Assembly (NCBI GenBank): GCA_946548085.1
Contig: CAMNPN010000078.1
Location: 1-64,000, forward strand
Origin: an uncultured Prevotella sp.
Lineage (GTDB): Bacteria > Bacteroidota > Bacteroidia > Bacteroidales > Bacteroidaceae
Length of the DNA stretch: 64,000 nt
Reading direction: 5' to 3'
Below, piece after piece: positions 1 through 7,929 of the stretch. A model generated the notes under the pieces. That model ran no database searches. It was not told where the DNA came from and saw nothing but the letters and a program-made list of their open reading frames with translations. Position 1 is the stretch's first letter, and every line of letters begins with the position of its first letter. Both the position numbers and the translations under genes were made by a program.

Positions 1-1539
1 ATCGGCAAACTGCTACAGGCACGCGGTTATAAGGTGACCATCCAGAAGTTTGATCCCTACATCAATATTGATCCAGGTACGCTGAACCCCTACGAGCACG
101 GCGAGTGCTACGTAACGGAGGACGGTTTTGAGACCGACCTCGACCTGGGACACTACGAGCGGTTTACGGGTATTCATACCACACGCGACAACAGCATCAC
201 CACCGGGCGCATTTATAAAACAGTTATCGACCGTGAGCGCCATGGCGACTATCTGGGTAAGACCATCCAGGTGGTGCCCCATATTACGGATGAAATCAAG
301 CGCAGGATGCTCAGGGAAGGGCTCGACGAGGGCTTCGACTTCGTCATTACTGAGGTGGGTGGCACAATAGGTGACATCGAGAGTGCACCGTTCATGGAAG
401 CCATCCGTCAATTGCGCTGGCAACTGGGTCGTGATGCCGTGTGCGTACATCTTACTTATGTGCCTTATCTGAAAGCTGCCCAGGAGTTGAAGACCAAGCC
501 CACCCAGCATTCCGTCAAAGAACTGCAGGGTATGGGTATCCAGCCCGATATCCTCGTCCTCAGAACTGAACGCCACCTTGATGACCATCTGCGCATGAAG
601 GTGGCGTCGTTCTGTAATGTCGATCTGGAGTGCGTGGTGCAGAGCGAGGATATGCCCTCAATCTACGAGGTACCCGTCAGCATGCAGCGTCAGGGGCTCG
701 ATGCAGCCATCATGCGTAAGATAGGCATCCCTGTGGGAGAGGCGCCAGCCATGAAACCCTGGCATGACTTCCTCGACAAGCAGCGTAATGCCACGCGTGA
801 GGTACATGTGGCCCTCGTGGGGAAATACGACCTGCAGGATGCCTATAAGAGCATCCGCGAGAGTCTGAATCTGGCTGGCATCTATAACGATGTGAAGATG
901 AGGCTCCATTTCATCAACAGCGAAGAGATCACCCGCGAGAATATTGACCAGAAGCTCAGCGGCATGGCAGGCGTCGTCATCTGCCCAGGTTTTGGCACAC
1001 GAGGCATCGAAGGAAAGATTCTTGCTGCCGAATACACCCGTACCCACGATATCCCCACCTTCGGTATCTGTCTGGGTATGCAGATGATGGTCATCGAGTT
1101 TGCCCGCAATGTACTGGGCTATCAGGATGCCAACAGTAGTGAGATGGACACCCAGACACCTCATAACGTGATTGATATGATGGAAGAGCAGAAAACCATC
1201 ACTCAGATGGGAGGAACGATGCGGCTTGGCGCCTACGAGTGCGAACTGTTGAAGGGTAGTCGTGTCTATGAGGCCTATGGTAAGGAGATGCTCATCAAGG
1301 AGCGCCACCGCCACCGTTATGAGTTCAACAATGCCTATCAGGAGGAATACGAGCAGCATGGTATGAAGTGCGTAGGCATCAACCCTGCTGCCAACCTGGT
1401 GGAGATTGTGGAGATCCCGGAAAAGCGCTGGTATATCGGAACCCAGTTCCACCCGGAATATTCGTCAACGGTATTGCATCCGCACCCCTTGTTTATGTCG
1501 TTTATCAAATCATGTATCGATGGAACAGCTGAAGCATGA
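1..1539 (+). CDS. pyrG: CTP synthase, 5' end outside the window
   Basis: CTP synthase makes CTP from UTP, ATP and glutamine in the cytoplasm. The frame is open from base 1, so the start lies outside; by comparison with the family (about 535-545 residues) roughly 25 N-terminal residues, including the P-loop, are missing. Visible are the synthetase domain (KFDPYINIDPGT near the start, EVGGTIGDIES) and the C-terminal class I glutaminase with GICLGMQ, whose nucleophile Cys is codon 357 of the window part, and the catalytic HPE near the end. The last 20 bases overlap the purF start at 1520, which suggests translational coupling. No frameshift is seen. Identification is very secure. Confidence 0.97.
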   Translation: MGKLLQARGYKVTIQKFDPYINIDPGTLNPYEHGECYVTEDGFETDLDLGHYERFTGIHTTRDNSITTGRIYKTVIDRERHGDYLGKTIQVVPHITDEIKRRMLREGLDEGFDFVITEVGGTIGDIESAPFMEAIRQLRWQLGRDAVCVHLTYVPYLKAAQELKTKPTQHSVKELQGMGIQPDILVLRTERHLDDHLRMKVASFCNVDLECVVQSEDMPSIYEVPVSMQRQGLDAAIMRKIGIPVGEAPAMKPWHDFLDKQRNATREVHVALVGKYDLQDAYKSIRESLNLAGIYNDVKMRLHFINSEEITRENIDQKLSGMAGVVICPGFGTRGIEGKILAAEYTRTHDIPTFGICLGMQMMVIEFARNVLGYQDANSSEMDTQTPHNVIDMMEEQKTITQMGGTMRLGAYECELLKGSRVYEAYGKEMLIKERHRHRYEFNNAYQEEYEQHGMKCVGINPAANLVEIVEIPEKRWYIGTQFHPEYSSTVLHPHPLFMSFIKSCIDGTAEA

Positions 1540-3301
1540 ATGTGGTGTGGCGATGATTCGCCTGTTGAAGCCCCTGTCGTATTACGAACAAAAATACGGT
1601 ACGTGGCGCTATGGTCTGAACAAACTCTATCTGATGATGGAGAAGCAGCACAACCGTGGTCAGGAGGGTGCAGGTGTAGGTTGTGTCAACCTCGATGCCC
1701 CTGCTGGCGAAGAATATATGTTCCGCGAGAAGGCCGAGGGTAAGGATGCTATCACCGAGGTGTTCAAAGCCATTGACCATTCCACATGCGATGACCACTC
1801 GAATAAAAATGGTCAATGTTCAATGGTCAATGGTCAATTACTAATGGGGCATCTGCGCTATTCCACTACGGGCAAGAGCGGGTTGCAGTATGTGCATCCC
1901 TTCCTGCGTCGTAACAACTGGCGCGCCAAGAACCTCTGTTTGTGTGGTAACTTTAACATGACCAACATCGACGAGGTCTTTCATTTTCTCACGGATCAAG
2001 GTCAGTCGCCTCGTATCTATGGTGACTCGTATATCACGCTCGAACTGATGGGCCACCGTCTGGACCGTGAGGTGGAACGCCTCTTTGTTGAAGCCAAAGA
2101 ACAGGGCCTGCAGGGTACTGATATCACCCATTATATCGACGATCACGTGGAGATGGCGAATGTGCTCAAAACCACGATGCCCCATTTCGATGGCGGTTAC
2201 GTGATGTGCGGACTCACGGGCTCTGGCGAGATGTTTGCCGTGCGAGACCCCTGGGGCATCCGCCCTGCGTTCTGGTATCAGGACGACGAGGTGGTGGTGC
2301 TGGCCTCAGAGCGTCCTGTGATCCAGACTACCTTCGACCTTCAGGTCGAAGATATCCACGAACTCCAGCCTGGTCAGTCGCTCATCGTCCGCAAGCGTGG
2401 TACGATGGTGCTCGAACAGATTCTTCCCGCCCAGCACCTGAGTGCCTGCTCCTTCGAGCGTATCTACTTCAGCCGTGGTTCCGATCGCGATATCTATCTC
2501 GAGCGCAAGCGCCTGGGTGAACAGCTCACGCCAGCCATCATGCAAGCCATTGGTGGTGATGTTGCCAACACTGTTTTTTCATATATCCCCAACACGGCCG
2601 AGGTCGCCTTCCATGGCATGACCGACGGCATCCGTCAGTTGGATCATGATGTCCGAATAGAGAAGGTCGTTTGGAAGGACATCAAACTCCGCACTTTCAT
2701 CTCTGATGGTGCGGAGCGCAACGACCTTGCCGCCCATGTCTATGACATCACCTATGGCTCTTTGGAGCCTTACAAGGATAACCTCGTGATCATCGACGAC
2801 TCGATTGTGCGAGGCACCACGCTCCGCGAGAGCATCTTCAAGATCCTCGACCGTCTGCACCCCAAGAAGATTGTGATGGTGTCGAGCTCGCCCCAGATAC
2901 GCTACCCCGACTACTATGGCATCGACATGTCGCGCCTCGAAGAACTTTGTGCCTTCCGTGCCGCCATCGCTCTCATCAAGGAGCAGGGTAGGGAACAGGT
3001 GATAGCCGATGTGTATAAGGCTTGCAAGACCGATCCTGTCAGCGGCAATCATGTGCGGAGCATCTATGCCCAGTTCAGTGTCGACGATATCAACCATAAG
3101 ATTGTCGAGATGTTGTGCCCCGAAGGCATGCAGGCGCCCATCGAACTCGTATATCAGAGCATCGAAGGACTTCACAAGGCCTGTCCCAATCATCCTGGCG
3201 ACTGGTATTTCACTGGCCATTACCCAACCCCGGGCGGCATCCGTCTCTGCAATGAGGCTTTCGTGAACTATGTAGAAAAGGTATTGAAATTACAGTTATA
3301 A
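1520..3301 (+). CDS. purF: amidophosphoribosyltransferase-like protein
   Basis: Glutamine-PRPP amidotransferase family, first step of purine synthesis, 593 residues; longer than the usual 450-510, as in other Bacteroidales homologues encoded beside carA. The ATG at 1520 is chosen because it puts CGVAM at residue 8, matching the short propeptide that the family removes to expose an N-terminal Cys nucleophile; the longer frame from 1406 would lie inside pyrG. The glutaminase domain covers about residues 8-290 (MGHLRYSTTGKSG, CGNFN) and the phosphoribosyltransferase domain has the PRPP loop VIIDDSIVRGTT near residue 425. Residues about 84-107 are encoded by a short repeat insertion just before MGHLRYS. 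The gene sits 5 bases before carA, so it probably shares its transcript. A paralogue of different specificity cannot be excluded. Confidence 0.88.
   Translation: MEQLKHECGVAMIRLLKPLSYYEQKYGTWRYGLNKLYLMMEKQHNRGQEGAGVGCVNLDAPAGEEYMFREKAEGKDAITEVFKAIDHSTCDDHSNKNGQCSMVNGQLLMGHLRYSTTGKSGLQYVHPFLRRNNWRAKNLCLCGNFNMTNIDEVFHFLTDQGQSPRIYGDSYITLELMGHRLDREVERLFVEAKEQGLQGTDITHYIDDHVEMANVLKTTMPHFDGGYVMCGLTGSGEMFAVRDPWGIRPAFWYQDDEVVVLASERPVIQTTFDLQVEDIHELQPGQSLIVRKRGTMVLEQILPAQHLSACSFERIYFSRGSDRDIYLERKRLGEQLTPAIMQAIGGDVANTVFSYIPNTAEVAFHGMTDGIRQLDHDVRIEKVVWKDIKLRTFISDGAERNDLAAHVYDITYGSLEPYKDNLVIIDDSIVRGTTLRESIFKILDRLHPKKIVMVSSSPQIRYPDYYGIDMSRLEELCAFRAAIALIKEQGREQVIADVYKACKTDPVSGNHVRSIYAQFSVDDINHKIVEMLCPEGMQAPIELVYQSIEGLHKACPNHPGDWYFTGHYPTPGGIRLCNEAFVNYVEKVLKLQL
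1771..1840. repeat. in-frame ATGGTCAATG repeat inside purF
   Basis: CATTGACCATT (1771-1781) is the exact inverse of AATGGTCAATG (1808-1818), and the right side continues with further copies of GGTCAATG to about 1840. The whole segment stays in frame and encodes about 24 residues of the glutaminase domain. It has the same build (tandem short oligomer, inverted arms) as the other repeat families in this window. Confidence 0.7.
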
Positions 3302-3306
3302 ATGAT

Positions 3307-4407
3307 ATGAGAGAAGCAAGATTAATGCTTGAAGATGGCAGTCAGTTCTGCGGCTGGTCTTTCGGCTATGATGCAGATGCCATCGGTGAGGTGGTGTTCA
3401 ACACTGCCATGACGGGCTATCCGGAGAGCCTCACCGATCCCAGCTATGCAGGACAGATACTGGTCACCACCTATCCCCTGATAGGTAACTATGGTGTACC
3501 AGATACTGGTCTGGGCGACAATGGCCTGCCCCTGCTGATGGAGAGCGACCGCATCCATGTGAAGGGACTCGTAGTGGCTGATTATAGTGAGACGTTCTCC
3601 CACTGGAATGCGAAGGAGTCGCTGGCTTCTTGGCTCAAGCGCGAGAAGATACCTGCCATCACAGGCATCGACACCCGTCGCCTCACTAAGGTGCTCCGCG
3701 AGCATGGTGTCATGATGGGCTCTATTATTTGCTGTGGCGCAGCAATAAACAAGTCTGAGGATTATGGCTTAGTCAATTGGGTTGAGAAGGTAAGTTGTAA
3801 AGATGTAATTACTTATGAACCAGAGTGCCCAGTCATTAATCTTCAATCTTCAACAAAGCGCGTTGTCTTAGTGGATTGTGGCGTCAAGGCCAACATCATC
3901 CGTTGCTTGATCAAGCGTGGCATCGAGGTGGTACGCGTGCCATGGGACTACGACTTCAACCAGCTCGAATTCGATGGACTCTTCCTCGCCAACGGTCCTG
4001 GCGACCCTGAACAATGCGGCACGACGGTGGCGCATATCCGCACGTTCCTCAACAATCCCGAAGTGCGTCCCTGCATGGGTATCTGCCTGGGCAACCAGTT
4101 GCTGGCCAAAGCCGCTGGTGCCAAGACCTACAAACTGAAATATGGTCATCGCTCGCACAACCAACCCGTCCAGCAGGTGGGCACCACGCGTTGCTTCATC
4201 ACCTCGCAGAATCATGGCTATGCCGTGGATGACTCCACGCTGCCCGAGGACTGGGAACCGCTCTTCGTGAATATGAACGATGGTTCCAACGAGGGCATCC
4301 GTCATAAGCAGCATCCCTGGATGTCGGCTCAGTTCCACCCCGAAGCCTGCTCAGGCCCTGTGGATACCGAGTTTTTGTTTGATGAGTTTGTAAATATGTT
4401 AGGATGA
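3307..4407 (+). CDS. carA: carbamoyl phosphate synthase small subunit
   Basis: Glutaminase subunit of carbamoyl phosphate synthetase; it hydrolyses glutamine and channels ammonia to CarB for pyrimidine and arginine synthesis. 366 residues, normal length. The N-terminal domain carries [16 protein letters not shown] and GIDTRRLTK; the C-terminal class I amidotransferase domain has GICLGNQ with nucleophile Cys260, and the catalytic His344 and Glu346 in QFHPEA. Residues about 140-180 between the domains are less conserved and more AT-rich but in frame. The stop overlaps the carB start by four bases (4404-4407), the usual coupled arrangement. Confidence 0.97.
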   Translation: MREARLMLEDGSQFCGWSFGYDADAIGEVVFNTAMTGYPESLTDPSYAGQILVTTYPLIGNYGVPDTGLGDNGLPLLMESDRIHVKGLVVADYSETFSHWNAKESLASWLKREKIPAITGIDTRRLTKVLREHGVMMGSIICCGAAINKSEDYGLVNWVEKVSCKDVITYEPECPVINLQSSTKRVVLVDCGVKANIIRCLIKRGIEVVRVPWDYDFNQLEFDGLFLANGPGDPEQCGTTVAHIRTFLNNPEVRPCMGICLGNQLLAKAAGAKTYKLKYGHRSHNQPVQQVGTTRCFITSQNHGYAVDDSTLPEDWEPLFVNMNDGSNEGIRHKQHPWMSAQFHPEACSGPVDTEFLFDEFVNMLG

Positions 4408-6104
4408 TGGAAAAGAAAGAAATCAAGAAAGTGCTGCTCTTAGGCAGTGGAGCGTTGAAGATAGGTCAGGCTGGAGAGTTCGACTATAGCGGTGCCCAAG
4501 CCCTGAAAGCCCTGAAGGAAGAAGGCATCCACTCGGTGCTCATCAATCCCAATATCGCCACGGTGCAAACTTCAAAAGGCGTGGCTGATACGGTATATTT
4601 CCAACCTGTTAAGGCAGAGTTTGTGGAGCGTGTCATCGAAAAAGAACGGCCTGACGGCATTCTGCTTTCTTTTGGCGGACAGACGGCTCTGAACTGTGGC
4701 GTAGAACTCTATGAGAAAGGCGTACTGGAGAAATATGGTGTCAAGGTGCTGGGTACGCCTGTGCAGGCCATCATCGACACTGAAGACCGCGACCTGTTTG
4801 TACAGCGCCTCGATGAGATTGGCGTCAAGACCATCAGGAGCGAGGCTTGCAGCACCGTTGGGGAGGTGCAAAAGGCAGCTCATGAATTAGGATTCCCTGT
4901 AATCCTGCGCGCGGCCTATGCCCTCGGTGGTCTCGGCTCTGGCTTCTGTGACAATGAGGAAGAACTGTTAGCCCGGGCCGAGGAAGCCTTCTCGTTCTCG
5001 CCACAGGTATTGGTGGAAAAATCGCTGAAAGGTTGGAAGGAAGTCGAGTACGAGGTGGTGCGCGACCGCTATGACAACTGTATCACCGTCTGCAATATGG
5101 AGAACCTCGACCCGTTGGGCATCCATACGGGTGAATCGATTGTGGTGGCTCCCAGTCAGACACTCTCGAACAGTGAGTATCATAAACTTCGTGCACTGGC
5201 CATCAAGATTATCCGTCATATCGGCATCGTAGGCGAATGTAACGTGCAGTATGCCCTCGACCCCAATTCCGAAGACTACCGTGTCATCGAGGTGAATGCC
5301 CGTCTGAGTCGTTCGTCGGCCTTGGCCTCAAAAGCCACAGGTTATCCTTTAGCGTTTGTGGCTGCAAAACTCGGTCTTGGCTACGGACTCTTCGACCTGA
5401 AGAACTCGGTAACGAAGACCACCAGTGCATTCTTTGAACCTGCCCTCGACTATGTGGTTGTCAAGATCCCACGCTGGGACCTGACCAAGTTCCAGGGAGT
5501 GAAACGCCAGCTTGGTTCATCGATGAAGAGCGTAGGCGAAGTGATGGCCATCGGACGCACTTTTGAAGAGGCCTTGCAGAAAGGTTTGCGTATGATAGGT
5601 CAAGGCATGCACGGCTTTGTGGAAAATCATGAGATCCAGATTCCCAATATAGAAAAATCCCTGCATGAGCCAACGGATTTGCGCATCTTCGTCGTGTCGA
5701 AGGCGTTGAAGATCGGTTACAGCGTCGAGCAGATTCATCAGTTGACGATGATTGACCGCTGGTTCCTGCAAAAACTGAAGCATATCGTTGATATCGACCA
5801 GCAACTGAAGGAGTACACTTATCTTTCTGAGATATCTGAGTTTATGGAGCCGAGCGAGTTCAAGGAATATCTTCAGTCGCCAGAGGTGGCACCGCTATTA
5901 CATGCCGCCAAGGTCTACGGATTCTCTGATTTCCAGATTGCCCGTGCCGTCGGCTTAGAGAACCAGATGAAAATGGAAAAGGCTGGACTCACCATCCGCA
6001 AATGGCGTAAGATGCTGGGACTCGTGCCCACCGTCAACCAGATTGACACCCTTGCTGCGGAATATCCTGCCCAAACCAATTACCTCTACCTGTCATATCT
6101 TTAG
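4404..6104 (+). CDS. carB: carbamoyl phosphate synthase large subunit, N-terminal half only
   Basis: The protein matches the N-terminal half of CarB: an ATP-grasp carboxyphosphate domain ([20 protein letters not shown] at the start, [43 protein letters not shown]) and the oligomerisation domain (about 400-553). It stops at residue 566, at the linker where family members continue into the carbamoyl phosphate synthesis domain and the allosteric domain; full-length CarB is about 1070 residues. The TAG stop is formed by the first bases of an AGTTTACAG repeat, and asnB begins 64 bases later, so the second half is absent here. It may be a pseudogene, an assembly error, or one half of a split enzyme as known in some archaea and Aquifex. 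Residues seen in this half look intact. Confidence 0.9.
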   Translation: MMEKKEIKKVLLLGSGALKIGQAGEFDYSGAQALKALKEEGIHSVLINPNIATVQTSKGVADTVYFQPVKAEFVERVIEKERPDGILLSFGGQTALNCGVELYEKGVLEKYGVKVLGTPVQAIIDTEDRDLFVQRLDEIGVKTIRSEACSTVGEVQKAAHELGFPVILRAAYALGGLGSGFCDNEEELLARAEEAFSFSPQVLVEKSLKGWKEVEYEVVRDRYDNCITVCNMENLDPLGIHTGESIVVAPSQTLSNSEYHKLRALAIKIIRHIGIVGECNVQYALDPNSEDYRVIEVNARLSRSSALASKATGYPLAFVAAKLGLGYGLFDLKNSVTKTTSAFFEPALDYVVVKIPRWDLTKFQGVKRQLGSSMKSVGEVMAIGRTFEEALQKGLRMIGQGMHGFVENHEIQIPNIEKSLHEPTDLRIFVVSKALKIGYSVEQIHQLTMIDRWFLQKLKHIVDIDQQLKEYTYLSEISEFMEPSEFKEYLQSPEVAPLLHAAKVYGFSDFQIARAVGLENQMKMEKAGLTIRKWRKMLGLVPTVNQIDTLAAEYPAQTNYLYLSYL

Positions 6105-6163
6105 TTTACAGTTTACGGTTTACAGTTTACAGATGATTACATTTACAGTTTAAAGTTTATAGA
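6103..6163 (+). repeat. AGTTTACAG repeat, copy 1 (abuts carB stop)
   Basis: Tandem, slightly varied copies of AGTTTACAG/AGTTTACGG, then ATGATTAC, then further TTTACAG-like units ending AGTTTATAG. It starts inside the carB stop codon and ends 5 bases before the asnB start, so it fills the whole gap. It lacks the TTGGCAAGC part of the core found in copies 3 and 4. Confidence 0.8.
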
Positions 6164-6168
6164 AGAAT

Positions 6169-7854
6169 ATGTGTGGAATTGTAGCAATATTGAATGTCAA
6201 GGAGCAGACCCATGCGCTGCGTGAGAAAGCATTGAAGATGAGTCAGAAGATCCGTCATCGCGGACCTGACTGGAGTGGAATATATTGTGGTGGCTCTGCC
6301 ATCTTGGCCCATGAGCGACTGAGTATCGTAGACCCAGAATCAGGTGGACAGCCCCTTTATAGTCCTGATAAGAAGCAGGTCTTGGCTGTAAACGGCGAAA
6401 TTTATAACCATCAGGAGATCCGTCGCCGTTTTGCGGGGCAGTATGATTTTCAGACAGGCTCTGACTGCGAGGTCATCCTCGCCCTCTATCGTGAAAGGCT
6501 ACGGGTAGGCGGAATGAAAGGCATCGACTTCCTCGAAGACCTCAGTGGCATCTTTGCCTTTGTGCTCTATGATGAGGAGCGCAACGAATTCCTCATCGCC
6601 CGCGATCCCATTGGTGTCATTCCCCTCTACATTGGCTACGATGCTGATGGCACTGTCTACGTCGCCTCCGAGCTCAAGGCCCTCGAAGGCCAGTGCGAGC
6701 GTTACGAGCCCTTCCTCCCCGGCCATTATTACTGGAGTGTAGACCCCGGGCAGAAATGGTACTATCGTCGCGACTGGATGCTATACGACGCTGTGAAGGA
6801 TAATCCCGCCTCTGTCGAGGCCATCCACGACGCCCTCGAGGATGCCGTCAAGCGCCAGCTCATGAGCGATGTGCCCTATGGTGTGCTGCTCTCAGGCGGT
6901 CTCGACAGCAGCGTCATTTCCGCCATCGCCGAGAAATACTCTGAGATGCGTATCGAGGACGACTCCAAGACCAAGGCCTACTGGCCCCGTCTGCACTCCT
7001 TCGCCGTAGGTCTGAAGGGTGCCCCTGATCTCGCCAAGGCCAAACTCGTTGCCGATCATATCGGTACCGTCCACCATGAGATCAACTACACCATCCAGGA
7101 AGGGCTCGATGCCATCCGCGACGTCATCTACTTCATCGAGACCTACGATGTCACCACCGTCCGAGCCTCTACGCCCATGTATCTGCTGGCGCGTGTCATC
7201 AAGTCGATGGGCATCAAGATGGTGCTCTCTGGAGAGGGGGCCGACGAGATCTTCGGTGGCTATCTCTATTTCCACAAAGCTCCTACCGCCAAGGACTTCC
7301 ACGAGGAGACTGTGCGCAAACTCGGCAAGCTCTACATGTACGACTGTCTGCGGGCCAACAAGAGTCTCTCCGCCTGGGGTGTGGAGGGCCGTGTACCCTT
7401 CCTCGACAAAGAGTTCCTCGATGTCGCCATGCGCACCAACCCTGTGGCCAAGATGTGTCCAGGACAGACCATGGAGAAAAAGATTGTCCGCGAAGCCTTT
7501 GCCAGCATGCTGCCCGCCGAGGTGGCCTGGCGCCAGAAAGAACAGTTCAGTGATGGGGTGGGCTACAGCTGGATCGACACCCTCAAGCAGATCACCGCCG
7601 AGGCTGTCACCGACGAGCAGATGGCCCATGCTGCCGAGCGCTTCCCCATCAATCCGCCGAAGAACAAAGAAGAGTACTACTACCGCTCCATCTTCGCCGA
7701 GCACTTCCCTAGCGATTCTGCCGCTCGCAGTGTGCCCAGTGAGGCCAGCGTGGCCTGCTCCACCGCCATCGCCCTCGAATGGGATGCCGCCTTCAAGGGC
7801 ATGAACGACCCCTCAGGTCGAGCCGTCAAAGGCGTCCATGAAATGGCGTATTGA
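6169..7854 (+). CDS. asnB: asparagine synthetase B, glutamine-hydrolysing
   Basis: Makes asparagine from aspartate, glutamine and ATP. 561 residues, usual for AsnB. MCGIVA places the N-terminal nucleophile Cys2 directly after Met, which fixes the start; the class II glutaminase domain covers about 2-190 (RHRGPDWSG, NGEIYNH, SDCEV) and the synthetase domain has the pyrophosphate loop LSGGLDSS at about 241-248 and GEGADEIFGGYLYF. The last residues (about AVKGVHEMAY) are encoded by the first copy of a 50-bp tandem duplication. Fifth gene of the amidotransferase cluster; it faces the GH3 gene tail to tail. Confidence 0.97.
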   Translation: MCGIVAILNVKEQTHALREKALKMSQKIRHRGPDWSGIYCGGSAILAHERLSIVDPESGGQPLYSPDKKQVLAVNGEIYNHQEIRRRFAGQYDFQTGSDCEVILALYRERLRVGGMKGIDFLEDLSGIFAFVLYDEERNEFLIARDPIGVIPLYIGYDADGTVYVASELKALEGQCERYEPFLPGHYYWSVDPGQKWYYRRDWMLYDAVKDNPASVEAIHDALEDAVKRQLMSDVPYGVLLSGGLDSSVISAIAEKYSEMRIEDDSKTKAYWPRLHSFAVGLKGAPDLAKAKLVADHIGTVHHEINYTIQEGLDAIRDVIYFIETYDVTTVRASTPMYLLARVIKSMGIKMVLSGEGADEIFGGYLYFHKAPTAKDFHEETVRKLGKLYMYDCLRANKSLSAWGVEGRVPFLDKEFLDVAMRTNPVAKMCPGQTMEKKIVREAFASMLPAEVAWRQKEQFSDGVGYSWIDTLKQITAEAVTDEQMAHAAERFPINPPKNKEEYYYRSIFAEHFPSDSAARSVPSEASVACSTAIALEWDAAFKGMNDPSGRAVKGVHEMAY

Positions 7855-7921
7855 CGGAACGCCCCAAAAAGGCCGTCAAAGGCGTCCATGAAATGGCGTA
7901 TTGACGGAACGCCCTAAAAAG
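7822..7921. repeat. two 50-bp tandem copies, each a hairpin
   Basis: Copy 1 (7822-7871) and copy 2 (7872-7921) differ at one base. Each holds CCGTCAA...TTGACGG with an inner CCAT-GAA-ATGG, so each can fold into a stem-loop. Copy 1 contains the asnB stop codon. The pair lies between convergent asnB and the GH3 gene, so it may terminate transcription from both sides; that role is inferred. Confidence 0.85.
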
Positions 7922-7929
7922 TTGTTTTC

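Noticed and set aside
1406..1519. Upstream start for the purF-like gene
   Set aside because: It overlaps pyrG and would place the nucleophile Cys far from the N terminus; 1520 fits the propeptide logic.
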